From the NCBI GenBank assembly GCA_029260595.1, contig JAJDCY010000010.1:124001-188000 (forward strand): a DNA stretch of 64,000 nt. The letters run 5' to 3'. This stretch comes from Phycisphaeraceae bacterium (GTDB taxonomy: Bacteria; Planctomycetota; Phycisphaerae; Phycisphaerales; Phycisphaeraceae). The notes under the pieces were generated by a model. It searched no databases. It worked only from the letters and a program-made list of their open reading frames with translations, and was not told the origin of the DNA. How positions within the stretch are numbered: the first letter of the stretch is position 1; every line of letters begins with the position of its first letter. This document shows, piece after piece, positions 8,524 through 16,363 of the stretch. The translations under genes and the position numbers were made by a program.

Positions 8524-9366
8524 TCAGGCCGTGCGCCGGCGGGTCGCCAGGCCCAAGCCGCCAAGGCCCATCAGGCCCAGCGCGGCGGTGATGGGTTCGG
8601 GGACGGGTCCGGTATCGCCCAACTGCCCGTTGCGGACCGGGAAGGTCCAAAGCCCCGGCGTGCCGCCACCGACGTTGCCGGAGTGCTGGAGATTCAGCAC
8701 GTCACCGGTTTGTGATCCGGGCAGCACGAGAAAGTTCGTCAGGTCACCCGCATCGAAGCCTGCCTGGGCGGAGATGCCGCCAAAGCCACCGGTGCCGCCG
8801 TTTAAGTCGCCGGTGGTCCACTCGAGCAGCTCGTAACGGAACTCGATGTCGAAGTCGCCCGGCGTGCCCGTGTCGCCCGAACGGTCTCTGAGCACCAGCT
8901 GGTACGAGTTGCGAAGGTCGTTGTGCTGGTCGTAGTACCCGACCTGGTCCCAAGTCGTCACGACGGTCTGTGGGTCCGGTGTTGCCACCCACACGCTGTT
9001 GGTATCGTCGCCCGGGTCGTTGCGGGTGTCCACGTCGCTCCAGTAAGGCGCGATCATCGGCTGGCCGGCGATCGGGAACGGGTCAGGGCTGAATGTGCCC
9101 ACCGGCCCATTGAAGGACACGTTGCCGTTGTTGTTGATATAGAACGTGCTGAAGGTGTTGCCGAAAAAATTCACCGAGAACGGCAGGTTCAGCTCGGCGG
9201 AGGACCCGTCATCGCTGCGGTTGATGGCCAGGGCGCCGTAGCCCCGCGGCCCGCCCAGGCCGTCCAAGAGTGCGACGGCCTTTGCCGGTAACGCCGGAAA
9301 CATGACCCCGCCCATCAGGACCAAGGCCGCGAGCCCTCTACCATGAGAAATTACTGTGGACGCCAT
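8524..9366 (-). CDS. PEP-CTERM surface protein with nidogen-like domain
   Basis: An exported protein of 280 residues. The ATG at 9366 is chosen because a signal peptide starts there (ALVLMGGVMFPALPAKA) and AAAGGAAG stands about 11 bases upstream. Residues about 55-215 resemble a NIDO (nidogen-like) domain: FSVNFFGNTFSTFYINNNGN, then APYWSDVDTRN, then a Gln-Leu-Val-Leu strand and DIEFRYELLEW. The C-terminus is a PEP-CTERM sorting signal: VPEP, a hydrophobic helix, then RRRTA. PEP-CTERM proteins are processed by exosortase in the inner membrane and released or anchored outside. A terminator follows it, and the gene is bracketed by inverted repeats. Confidence 0.9.
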   Translation of the reverse strand: MASTVISHGRGLAALVLMGGVMFPALPAKAVALLDGLGGPRGYGALAINRSDDGSSAELNLPFSVNFFGNTFSTFYINNNGNVSFNGPVGTFSPDPFPIAGQPMIAPYWSDVDTRNDPGDDTNSVWVATPDPQTVVTTWDQVGYYDQHNDLRNSYQLVLRDRSGDTGTPGDFDIEFRYELLEWTTGDLNGGTGGFGGISAQAGFDAGDLTNFLVLPGSQTGDVLNLQHSGNVGGGTPGLWTFPVRNGQLGDTGPVPEPITAALGLMGLGGLGLATRRRTA

Positions 9367-9413
9367 GGCTTGTGCTTCCTTTCTATTGAAGGAACCGGGG
9401 CGATCAGGACATT

Positions 9414-9449
9414 CGCTTTGTGCCATACCAACGCTTTGTGCCATACCAA
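9414..9449. repeat. 18-bp tandem duplication
   Basis: CGCTTTGTGCCATACCAA occurs twice in direct succession (9414-9431 and 9432-9449), 50-85 bases upstream of the PEP-CTERM start, where its promoter would be expected. The two copies are identical. Confidence 0.9.
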
Positions 9450-9727
9450 CCCGTCACGTCCCGGATAAGAAGCCACCAGGCAACACGCCTGATAGATAAC
9501 AACACGCCTTGGCCAACCTTCCAACGGGCGGAGCGCATCCCACCCTCACAGGGTCTCAAAACCGAATCCGTTATTGCCCTTTGTGGCCAGACAAGGCCAA
9601 CTATTTGAACCGAACGAAATCTCATTTGTCCCACGCCAAGAAGCGGCGTAGCCGATATAATATCAGAATACCAAAGCACACACCCTGCGCCAAGGGGTTT
9701 TGGCATAGAAAATCTACTCAATTGTAG

Positions 9728-9746
9728 GCCCGGCATCATGCCGGGC
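9728..9746. repeat. Palindromic hairpin sequence
   Basis: GCCCGGCATCATGCCGGGC is a perfect 7-bp inverted repeat around ATCAT in non-coding DNA. It resembles REP-type palindromes; no U-tract follows on either strand. Confidence 0.7.
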
Positions 9747-9974
9747 ACGCCCGCCCAATACACTCCTCTTCCTATCCCCCGGGGTGCCACTGACAACTTC
9801 CCCGTAGGGCAGGGCTTGCCGTGCCTTCAATACCTGTCCCCGCTCGCATGCCCCCACCGCCCTGCCCGCCAGTGCTCCCCCGCATGCCTCCGCCGGGCCG
9901 CTCGAGCCGAGCATATCAGGGCGGAAAAAGGGCCCGGAGTGATGTGTAATGAATATCGAGCTTTTCTGGAGGAA

Positions 9975-10020
9975 AAGCGGAGGAAAAGGGGTCGCGGAGG
10001 AAAAGGGGTCGGGAGTCATT
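9975..10020 (-). repeat. Right inverted copy of the C/T-rich repeat
   Basis: Read on the minus strand, the head AATGACTCCCGACCCC is followed by CTTTTCCTCC units. The first 21 bases equal those at 8301-8321, inverted. The tail differs (CTCC instead of CTGC), so the copies are related rather than recently duplicated as a whole. Confidence 0.7.
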
Positions 10021-10125
10021 GATTTTTGTTTCTTGCTCTAGGGTCGTGATCTGCCCATCCCGAGTGAAGCCAACGACTCCCGAGCCCGATTCTGTTCGCG
10101 ACCCCGTTGCAGTCCCGATCCCGCA

Positions 10126-10746
10126 TTACTTCTGAGCGCTGTAGCTGGTGATCAGATTGCGATAGGCGGGCAGATGGTTTGAGAACAACGCCCCAAGCCC
10201 CTCCATGTCGTTACGCCAGTCGCGGTGTAACTCACAAGCCATCCCGAACCAACTCATCAGTTGCACGCCCGCGGCCTCCATCCGCGACCATGCGGCATCG
10301 CGCGTGGTTTGATTGAACGTGCCCGATGCATCGGTCACCACGAACACCTCATAGCCTTCTTCGATGGCGGACAGTGCGGGGAACGCAACGCAGACCTCCG
10401 TGACAACGCCCGCGATGATCAGTTGTTTCTTGCCGGTTTTCTTCACCGCTTTGACGAAGTCTTCGTTGTCCCAGGCGTTGATCTGCCCGGGCCTGGCGAT
10501 GTAGGGCGCGTCGGGGAAGATCTGTTTGATTTCCGGCACAAGCGGGCCGTTCGGTCCGGACTCGAAGCTCGTCGTCAGGATCGTCGGCAACCCGAAATAC
10601 CTGGCGGCATCGGCGACCGCCAGCACGTTATTCTTGAAGTCGTCCGGCGAGAAATCACCCACGATGTTGCACAGCCCGGACTGATGGTCGACCAGCAGGA
10701 CGGCCGCGTCTGATTTGTCGAGTCGGCGGTATTTGAAGCTACTCAT
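10126..10746 (-). CDS. ycaC: YcaC-like isochorismatase-family cysteine hydrolase
   Basis: A 206-residue isochorismatase-like hydrolase. The catalytic triad is visible as Asp in LLVDHQSG, Lys in AVKKTGKK, and Cys in VVTEVCVAFPA. Long stretches such as NNVLAVADAARYFGLPTIL, GPNGPLVPE and INAWDNEDFVKAVK are, as far as I recall, nearly the same as in enterobacterial YcaC, whose true substrate is not settled. The ATG at 10746 has AGGAGAG about 7 bases upstream. It is flanked by long non-coding stretches on both sides, and its closeness to a proteobacterial family stands out from its neighbours. Confidence 0.9.
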   Translation of the reverse strand: MSSFKYRRLDKSDAAVLLVDHQSGLCNIVGDFSPDDFKNNVLAVADAARYFGLPTILTTSFESGPNGPLVPEIKQIFPDAPYIARPGQINAWDNEDFVKAVKKTGKKQLIIAGVVTEVCVAFPALSAIEEGYEVFVVTDASGTFNQTTRDAAWSRMEAAGVQLMSWFGMACELHRDWRNDMEGLGALFSNHLPAYRNLITSYSAQK

Positions 10747-11169
10747 GCGGCTCTCCTCTTGGGGGTATATCGCGGGTTACGACGCGCCCTGTAGGGGTAC
10801 CGGCCACGGGCCACGATCCCTTCACTTCATCTTAACGTGGCTGATCGCTCGCCACCTCACATCCGGGTGGCGCAGTCTTCAGCAGCGCTGTTCCTGCGGC
10901 TAAGGTTTATAGGTACACCTCCCGGTGAGATATCACCTGATCCTCCGCGTGAAGGGTTAACGCCCGACGCCATCTCTGCGTGCGTGAGGTCGCGGCCCTA
11001 GCTCTTCCCGTTTTCGCTCACTTCCGCCCCGTCATTCCCGCCTCCGGCTGCAATGGTTGGCGGATAATTCAGTAGTTATCCAGGCGGGGGTGGCTCGCAG
11101 GCAGGGGGGATTGCCACGCCGGGTTGATGCGGCGGGACCTGATTTCGGCCTGTTTGGAGACGCGGCAAG
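10747..11169. other. Intergenic region, nothing recognised
   Basis: About 420 bases between ycaC and the desaturase. No ORF, known RNA, or strong terminator was recognised. The end may belong to the 5' part of the desaturase gene, whose start is uncertain. Confidence 0.4.
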
Positions 11170-12231
11170 ATGCTCTCACCCACCACAGTCAGTTGCGAGG
11201 ACTCGATGGTCGGTCGGCCGATCCTTCAACCGGATCGGTGGCAACGAACACGTCGCCGGACCAGCCGGGCGCCGGGCCGTCCGGTGTCGGCGCGCACGCC
11301 CCGGGCACGGTCGCAGGATCGCACCGAAGTAACAGCTCGGCCGAGCGCGTCCGGGCAGCGGCGGGCGGATCACGAGTTCGTCCAGCGCAGCAACGCGACG
11401 GGTGTGCTGTTGTTGGTGGGGGACTGGATGCTGTACGCGGCGCTCGTAAGTGTGGCGGTGTATGCGGATCGGTGGTGGGTCACGGTACTAAGCATCGGCG
11501 CGATCGGGATGGTGCAGTTCGCGATCGGCGAGGTAATCGTTCACGAGGCGTCGCACCGGTCGTTGTTCCGTAGTGCGAAGTGGAACGAGCGGCTGGCGTT
11601 CCTTTTTGCGTTGCCGTTCGGCTTTACGCTTCGCGAGTACCGCCACGAGCACATGCAGCACCACCGCCACATGGGGACCGAGCGCGATCACCTGACGGAA
11701 GACTATGAAACCCTTGGGCTGAACGATCCCGAGCCGAACATGCTCTGGCTTTGGTGGTTCAAGCCGGTGCTCGGATACGCCGCGTGGCGGTATGTCCGCG
11801 GGCTGGTTGAAGAGCGCAAACGACGTGACTGGCTGGAGGTCAGTTCGTTCTGGGCGGTCGTCGCGGGCGTGTGCGCCTGGGCGGGGGCGCTGGACCTGCT
11901 GCTGCTTTATTGGGTGTTACCGATGCTGGTCTGCTTCACCACGCTGCTTTACTGGGCTGAGATCGAGGACCACTTCCGCACCCGCACCGGCACGCGGAGC
12001 AATGTGGGGCGGCTGTACAACCTGATGACGCACAACAGCGGGTACCACTACGTTCACCACAAGTACCCGAAGATCCCGTGGCATCAGCTTCGCAAAGCCC
12101 ACGACGAACTTTGCCCCCAGGATGCGGACATCTCATACGGATTGCTCGACACCTACCGCCAGGTCTCACGGCCGTGCGATGCGGTCGGCGGTCAGGAAGC
12201 CGATCAGGTCGGCTGGCACCCCGATCTGTAG
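11170..12231 (+). CDS. Fatty acid desaturase-like membrane protein
   Basis: Three histidine clusters of the membrane di-iron desaturase/hydroxylase family are visible: HEASH (125-129), HEHMQHHRH (159-167) and HYVHHKYP (near 298-305). Hydrophobic segments surround them (about 78-100, 105-125, 142-155, 235-260). The family uses O2 and electrons to desaturate or hydroxylate lipids or carotenoids in the inner membrane. The first about 70 residues from the ATG at 11170 are Arg/Ala/Pro/Ser-rich and unlike the family, so the real start is probably further in, perhaps a GTG or other codon near 11380-11400. Substrate unknown. Confidence 0.8.
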   Translation: MLSPTTVSCEDSMVGRPILQPDRWQRTRRRTSRAPGRPVSARTPRARSQDRTEVTARPSASGQRRADHEFVQRSNATGVLLLVGDWMLYAALVSVAVYADRWWVTVLSIGAIGMVQFAIGEVIVHEASHRSLFRSAKWNERLAFLFALPFGFTLREYRHEHMQHHRHMGTERDHLTEDYETLGLNDPEPNMLWLWWFKPVLGYAAWRYVRGLVEERKRRDWLEVSSFWAVVAGVCAWAGALDLLLLYWVLPMLVCFTTLLYWAEIEDHFRTRTGTRSNVGRLYNLMTHNSGYHYVHHKYPKIPWHQLRKAHDELCPQDADISYGLLDTYRQVSRPCDAVGGQEADQVGWHPDL

Positions 12232-12270
12232 CCGGCTCGACGAGCGATCGCGATCCCCCACGGCCCCGTT

Positions 12271-12300
12271 TTGTCACCCCGCGCAGCCGCGTGCTACAAT
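12271..12300 (+). promoter_or_regulatory. Sigma70-type promoter for the tRNA genes
   Basis: TTGTCA (12271-12276) and TACAAT (12295-12300) are separated by 18 bases, a good match to TTGACA-N17-TATAAT. The first tRNA begins 15 bases after the -10 box. Confidence 0.8.
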
Positions 12301-12314
12301 CCCCCTTCAGCCGT

Positions 12315-12387
12315 GCGGGCGTAACTCAATTGGTAGAGTGTCAGCCTTCCAAGCTGAATGTTGCCGGTTCGACCCCGGTCGCCCGCT
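12315..12387 (+). tRNA. tRNA-Gly(TCC)
   Basis: A complete cloverleaf: acceptor GCGGGCG with CGCCCGC, D-arm ACTC/GAGT, anticodon loop CTTCCAA (anticodon TCC), and T-arm GCCGG-TTCGACC-CCGGT. The discriminator base is T and CCA is not encoded. Confidence 0.95.
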
Positions 12388-12457
12388 TTGCGGATGGCGT
12401 TGGCTGTGAGTTGTTGCCGGTAGTTGGCAGCGGGCAGTGCGGCCGCAGGGAGAATCA

Positions 12458-12530
12458 GACCGGGTAGCTCAGTCGGTAGAGCATCGGCCTTTTAAGCCGC
12501 TGGTCGTGGGTTCGAATCCCACCCCGGTCA
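12458..12530 (+). tRNA. tRNA-Lys(TTT)
   Basis: Cloverleaf with acceptor GACCGGG/CCCGGTC, D-arm GCTC/GAGC, anticodon loop CTTTTAA (anticodon TTT), T-arm GTGGG-TTCGAAT-CCCAC. The top pair of the anticodon stem is a T-C mismatch. CCA is not encoded. It lies 70 bases after tRNA-Gly and is probably on the same transcript. Confidence 0.95.
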
Positions 12531-12621
12531 TTTCATAGTTCTGAATACGACTGGCGGTTGTCGGGCAATTCTTTCGGCGCGGGCGCAGCGGCGGGCCGAC
12601 GCGATTCGCGTAGGACCGTTG

Positions 12622-14091
12622 TCAAATGTTTCTGAGTGTCGCGCTCCACACGCGGATCGATTCGATCACGATGTCGAGCATGCGGTGCAGTGTGCCGTGG
12701 GGCATGGCGGGGATGGGCATCAGGACGATCACGTCGCCGAGTGGGCGGATGATCAGCCCCTTGGGACGCATCGTTTCGCAGAGGTGGGCGGCGGTGCGGG
12801 TGGCGGGGTCGAAGGCGCGGCCGGTGCGGCGGTCTTCGCACAACTCGATCCCGACCATGATGCCGCGTTGGCGGATGTCCCGGAGGTGCGGGCAGTCAGC
12901 CAAGTCGCCGAGTCGCTCAGTGATGATCGCGGCGGAGGCGTTGATGTGGGCTAACAGGTTGGTGCTCTCGATCAGGTCGAGGCTCGCAAGGGCGGCGGCG
13001 CAGGCCAGGGGGTTGCCGGTGTAGGTGTGGCCGTGGAAGAAGGTGCGGGCGTCGGCATACTCGCCGTGGAAGGCTTGTTCAATGCGATCGGTCGCGAGGG
13101 TTGCGGCGAGTGGGAGGTAGCCGCCGGTCAGGCCCTTGGCTAAACACATCAAGTCGGGGACGACGTGTTCTTGTTCGCAGGCGAAAAGTGTGCCGGTTCG
13201 GCCGAAGCCGGTGGCGACTTCGTCGGCGATGAGTAGGACATCGTGTTGTTTGGCCAGGTCGGCGACGCCGCGAAGGAAGCCGGGCGGCTGGCAGATCATA
13301 CCGGCAGCGCCCTGCATGAGTGGTTCGATCACGATCGCGGCGGTTTTGTCGGCGTGGCGTTCGAGGATGCCGCTTAGTTCGGCGAGGCAATGGTTGCGCA
13401 GCGCGTTGTTGAGTGCGATGTCTTGACTTGGCCAATCGGGCGCGTCTGATCTGGCTGGTGCCTCTAGTGGCGCCGGTGCTCGGCAGGAATCCGGCGCCGG
13501 CGCGAAGGTCGTTGGGAACACCATCGACGCGAAGGGGCGGTGGAACCATTCGCTGTAGCCGACGGACATCGACCCGGTCGTGTCGCCGTGGTAGGCGCCG
13601 CTAAAGCCGATGAACCCGGTTTTGGTTGGCGTGCCGCTGTGGTGCCAGTACGCGACGGCCATCTTGAAGGCGGCTTCGACGGCGGTTGAGCCGGCGTCGG
13701 AATAGAACACTTTGGTTAATGGTGATGGGGCATCTGGCTGGTGTTTCGGCGCAAGCGCGGCGAGGCGCGCGGCTAACTCGATGCTCGGCGGTGACGCCAT
13801 ACCGAGTAGCGTGGTGTGGGCGACGCGGTCGAGTTGGTCGCGCACGGCTTGGTCGATCTGCGGGACGCGGTGGCCGTGGACGTTGCACCAGAGACTCGAG
13901 ACGCCATCGATGTAACGGTTGCCGTCTGTGTCGAACAGGAACTCGCCCTGGGCACGCTCGATGATCAGTGGGGAGGTTTCTCGCCATTGGCGCATCGGGG
14001 TGAACGGGTGCCAGATGTGGGCGTGGTCTAGAGCCGCGAGGTCGCTCGTCGCAGCGGTTTGGGCGGGGGTGGTGTGTTTGGGTCGGTTCAT
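12622..14091 (-). CDS. bioA: Adenosylmethionine-8-amino-7-oxononanoate aminotransferase
   Basis: A class III PLP aminotransferase of biotin synthesis, using S-adenosylmethionine as amino donor to make 7,8-diaminopelargonate. The N-terminal HIWHPFTPMRQW motif is diagnostic of BioA. Other marks are DGVSSLWCNVHGHR, YSDAGSTAVEAA, GAYHGDTTGSMSVG, the DEVATGFGRTG block and the PLP lysine in LAKGLTGG. The ATG at 14091 (MNRPKHTT) is preferred to a longer frame from 14163. About 490 residues is slightly long; a 30-residue insert lies near 215-245 (APAPDSCRAPAPLEAPARSD). Other bio genes are not in the window. Confidence 0.95.
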   Translation of the reverse strand: MNRPKHTTPAQTAATSDLAALDHAHIWHPFTPMRQWRETSPLIIERAQGEFLFDTDGNRYIDGVSSLWCNVHGHRVPQIDQAVRDQLDRVAHTTLLGMASPPSIELAARLAALAPKHQPDAPSPLTKVFYSDAGSTAVEAAFKMAVAYWHHSGTPTKTGFIGFSGAYHGDTTGSMSVGYSEWFHRPFASMVFPTTFAPAPDSCRAPAPLEAPARSDAPDWPSQDIALNNALRNHCLAELSGILERHADKTAAIVIEPLMQGAAGMICQPPGFLRGVADLAKQHDVLLIADEVATGFGRTGTLFACEQEHVVPDLMCLAKGLTGGYLPLAATLATDRIEQAFHGEYADARTFFHGHTYTGNPLACAAALASLDLIESTNLLAHINASAAIITERLGDLADCPHLRDIRQRGIMVGIELCEDRRTGRAFDPATRTAAHLCETMRPKGLIIRPLGDVIVLMPIPAMPHGTLHRMLDIVIESIRVWSATLRNI

Positions 14092-14254
14092 GGCGATTGG
14101 CCGCCGCAAGCGGTTCGCGGCTGGATCAAGGCTGTCGCTGCGGGTGCCGGCCGGGGTCTTCACGCTCGGCGTGCCGGCTTTTATACTGTCATGGCCGTGC
14201 CCGCTCGATGTGGGTGATCGGCGGACACGATCAACCTATCGATGGGAAGCACCG

Positions 14255-16330
14255 ATGGCCAACCACAGCACGGAACAGATCCGCAACCTCGCCCTGGCCG
14301 GACACGGGGGATCCGGCAAGACGTCGCTGCTCGAAGCGCTGCTCTTCAAAGCCGGGGCGATCCACCAGTTGGGGCAGGTTGAAAAGCACACGGCGGTCGC
14401 TGACTTTACGGACGAGGAGAAGACGCACGGGCACAGCCTGTTCAATGCGGTGGTGCACTTCGATTACGAGGGAAGGCACGTCAACATCATCGACACGCCG
14501 GGGTATCCGGACTTCATGGGTCAGGCGCTGTGCGCGCTGCCTGCTGTCGAGACTGTGTGCGTGGTGGTGAGCGCGGCAGCGGGAATTGAGCCGGTGACGC
14601 GGCGGATGATGGATTGGGCGCAGCGACGCAAGCTCTGCCGGATGCTGGTCATTAATAAGATCGATCACGAGAATGCGGACCTGGGCAAACTGCTGAAGGA
14701 TCTTCAGGAGGCGTTTGGGCGGCAGTGCCTGCCGGTGAATCTGCCGGCAGGCGGTGGGCAGTCGGTCGTGGATTGTTTTCAGACGGCTTCGGGCGAGAGC
14801 GATCTGGGGCCTGTGGCGGCGGCGCACACAGCGATCGTGGACCAGGTGGTGGAGGTCGATGAGAAGTTGATGGAAGTGTACCTCGAACAAGGCGATGTCA
14901 AGCCCGAGCAATTGCATGAGCCGTTCGAAAAAGCACTGCGTGAGGGGCATCTTGTGCCGATCTGCTTCACTGCGGCGCGGCGGCACGACGACCACGAGGC
15001 GAACGTCGGGGTGCGGGAACTGCTGGACGTGATTGTAAAGCTGGCGCCGAATCCGCTGGAGGGTAACCCGCGTCCGTTCTATCGCGGCGGGGACGTTGCC
15101 AACGAGTTTTATGCAACGCCGGATCCGGGTGCGCACTCGATGGCGCACGTGTTTCAGGTGAGCTTTGATCCGTTCGTCGGCAAACTGAGCGCGCTGCGGG
15201 TGCACCAGGGCAAGATCACGCCGGCGTCGCAGCTATATGTCTGTGACGCGGTGACGGGCGAGAGCAAAAAGCCGTTTAAGGTTGGGCACCTGTTCAAGCT
15301 GATGGGCAAGGAGCACGTCGAGGTCGAGCAGGCTGTGCCCGGCGATATCGTGGCGATCGCGAAGGTCGAGCAGGTTCACCGCGACGCGGTGCTGCACGAT
15401 TCGCACGACGAGGACAGTATCCACCTCAAGCCGATCGAGTTTCCCGAGCCGATGTCGGGGTTGGCGATCACGGCGAAGCGGCGCGGCGATGAGCAGAAGA
15501 CCGGCGATGCGCTGACGAAGATCGGCGAAGAAGACCCGACGTTTAAGGTGACGCGTGACGCGACGACGCATGAGACAGTGATCCACGGGATCGGCGAGCT
15601 GCATCTGCGGACGATCCTGGAGAAGCTCAAGGGGCGATACCACGTCGAGGTGGATACGAAACAGCCGAAGATCGCGTACCGCGAGACGATCCAGACCAAG
15701 GCGGAGGGGCACCACCGGCACAAGAAGCAGACCGGCGGGGCGGGGCAGTTCGGCGAGGTGTATCTGCGGGTTGAGCCTTTGGAGCGCGGGGCGGGTTTCG
15801 AGTTTTCCAACGATATTTTTGGCGGGTCGATCCCGAGTCAGTACGTCCCGGCGATCGAGAAGGGCGTCCGCAAGGTCATGGAGGAAGGGGCGATCGCGGG
15901 ATACCTGATGCAGGACATCAAGGTGTCGGTGTACGACGGGAAGCACCACCCGGTGGATTCGAAAGAGGTTGCGTTTGTCGCGGCGGGTAAGCGGGCGTTT
16001 CTCGATGCGGTGAGCAAGGCCCGGCCGGTGTTGCTTGAGCCGTGCGTCGAGATCGAGGTGACGGTGCCGAATCAGTTCATGGGCGATATCACGGGCGACC
16101 TGTCGGGCAAGCGCGGGCGGATTCAGGGGACGGATATGTTGGGCGGGGATCAGTCGGTGATCCAGGCGGTGGTTCCGCTGAGCGAGGTGGCGAATTATCA
16201 GAACCAGCTTAAGAGTGTGACCGGCGGGCAGGGCAGTTTCACGATGGCACTTAGCCACTACGAAGCCGTGCCGCCGAATGTGCAGGAGCAGATCGTCGCG
16301 CAGTACAAGCCGCGCGTCGAGGAGGATTAG
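14255..16330 (+). CDS. Elongation factor G-like GTPase (EF-G2 type)
   Basis: A 691-residue translational GTPase. G1 reads GHGGSGKT (residues 14-21), G3 DTPGYPDF, and G4 NKID. The P-loop differs from the AHxDAGKT of canonical EF-G and matches the EF-G2/paralogue type. Domain II, the IGELHLRTILEKLK segment of domain III, the GQFGEV region of domain IV, and the MLGGDQSVIQAVVPLSEV end of domain V are all recognisable. Such paralogues occur beside canonical EF-G, and their role in translation is less clear. The frame is open far upstream, but ATG 14255 follows GGGAAG and starts the GTPase domain directly. Confidence 0.9.
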   Translation: MANHSTEQIRNLALAGHGGSGKTSLLEALLFKAGAIHQLGQVEKHTAVADFTDEEKTHGHSLFNAVVHFDYEGRHVNIIDTPGYPDFMGQALCALPAVETVCVVVSAAAGIEPVTRRMMDWAQRRKLCRMLVINKIDHENADLGKLLKDLQEAFGRQCLPVNLPAGGGQSVVDCFQTASGESDLGPVAAAHTAIVDQVVEVDEKLMEVYLEQGDVKPEQLHEPFEKALREGHLVPICFTAARRHDDHEANVGVRELLDVIVKLAPNPLEGNPRPFYRGGDVANEFYATPDPGAHSMAHVFQVSFDPFVGKLSALRVHQGKITPASQLYVCDAVTGESKKPFKVGHLFKLMGKEHVEVEQAVPGDIVAIAKVEQVHRDAVLHDSHDEDSIHLKPIEFPEPMSGLAITAKRRGDEQKTGDALTKIGEEDPTFKVTRDATTHETVIHGIGELHLRTILEKLKGRYHVEVDTKQPKIAYRETIQTKAEGHHRHKKQTGGAGQFGEVYLRVEPLERGAGFEFSNDIFGGSIPSQYVPAIEKGVRKVMEEGAIAGYLMQDIKVSVYDGKHHPVDSKEVAFVAAGKRAFLDAVSKARPVLLEPCVEIEVTVPNQFMGDITGDLSGKRGRIQGTDMLGGDQSVIQAVVPLSEVANYQNQLKSVTGGQGSFTMALSHYEAVPPNVQEQIVAQYKPRVEED

Positions 16331-16363
16331 TGAGGATGTGAAGTGTTGACCGCCGGGATGGCG

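Larger units (their letters stand above)
9367..10125. other. Intergenic region with tandem duplication and right repeat copy
   Basis: No supported gene. It contains the 18-bp tandem duplication at 9414-9449, the palindrome at 9728-9746 and the inverted repeat block at 9975-10020. A minus ORF at 9714-10019 starts inside the repeat and shows no protein-like composition. Confidence 0.5.

Noticed and set aside
9975-10020. Possible CRISPR array
   Set aside because: Repeats are short, unevenly spaced and lack unique spacers of equal length; no cas genes.
14231-15205. 324-residue minus-strand ORF opposite the EF-G2 gene
   Set aside because: His/Arg/Leu-rich antisense frame of a conserved gene; the 15233-16258 minus frame is the same kind of artefact.
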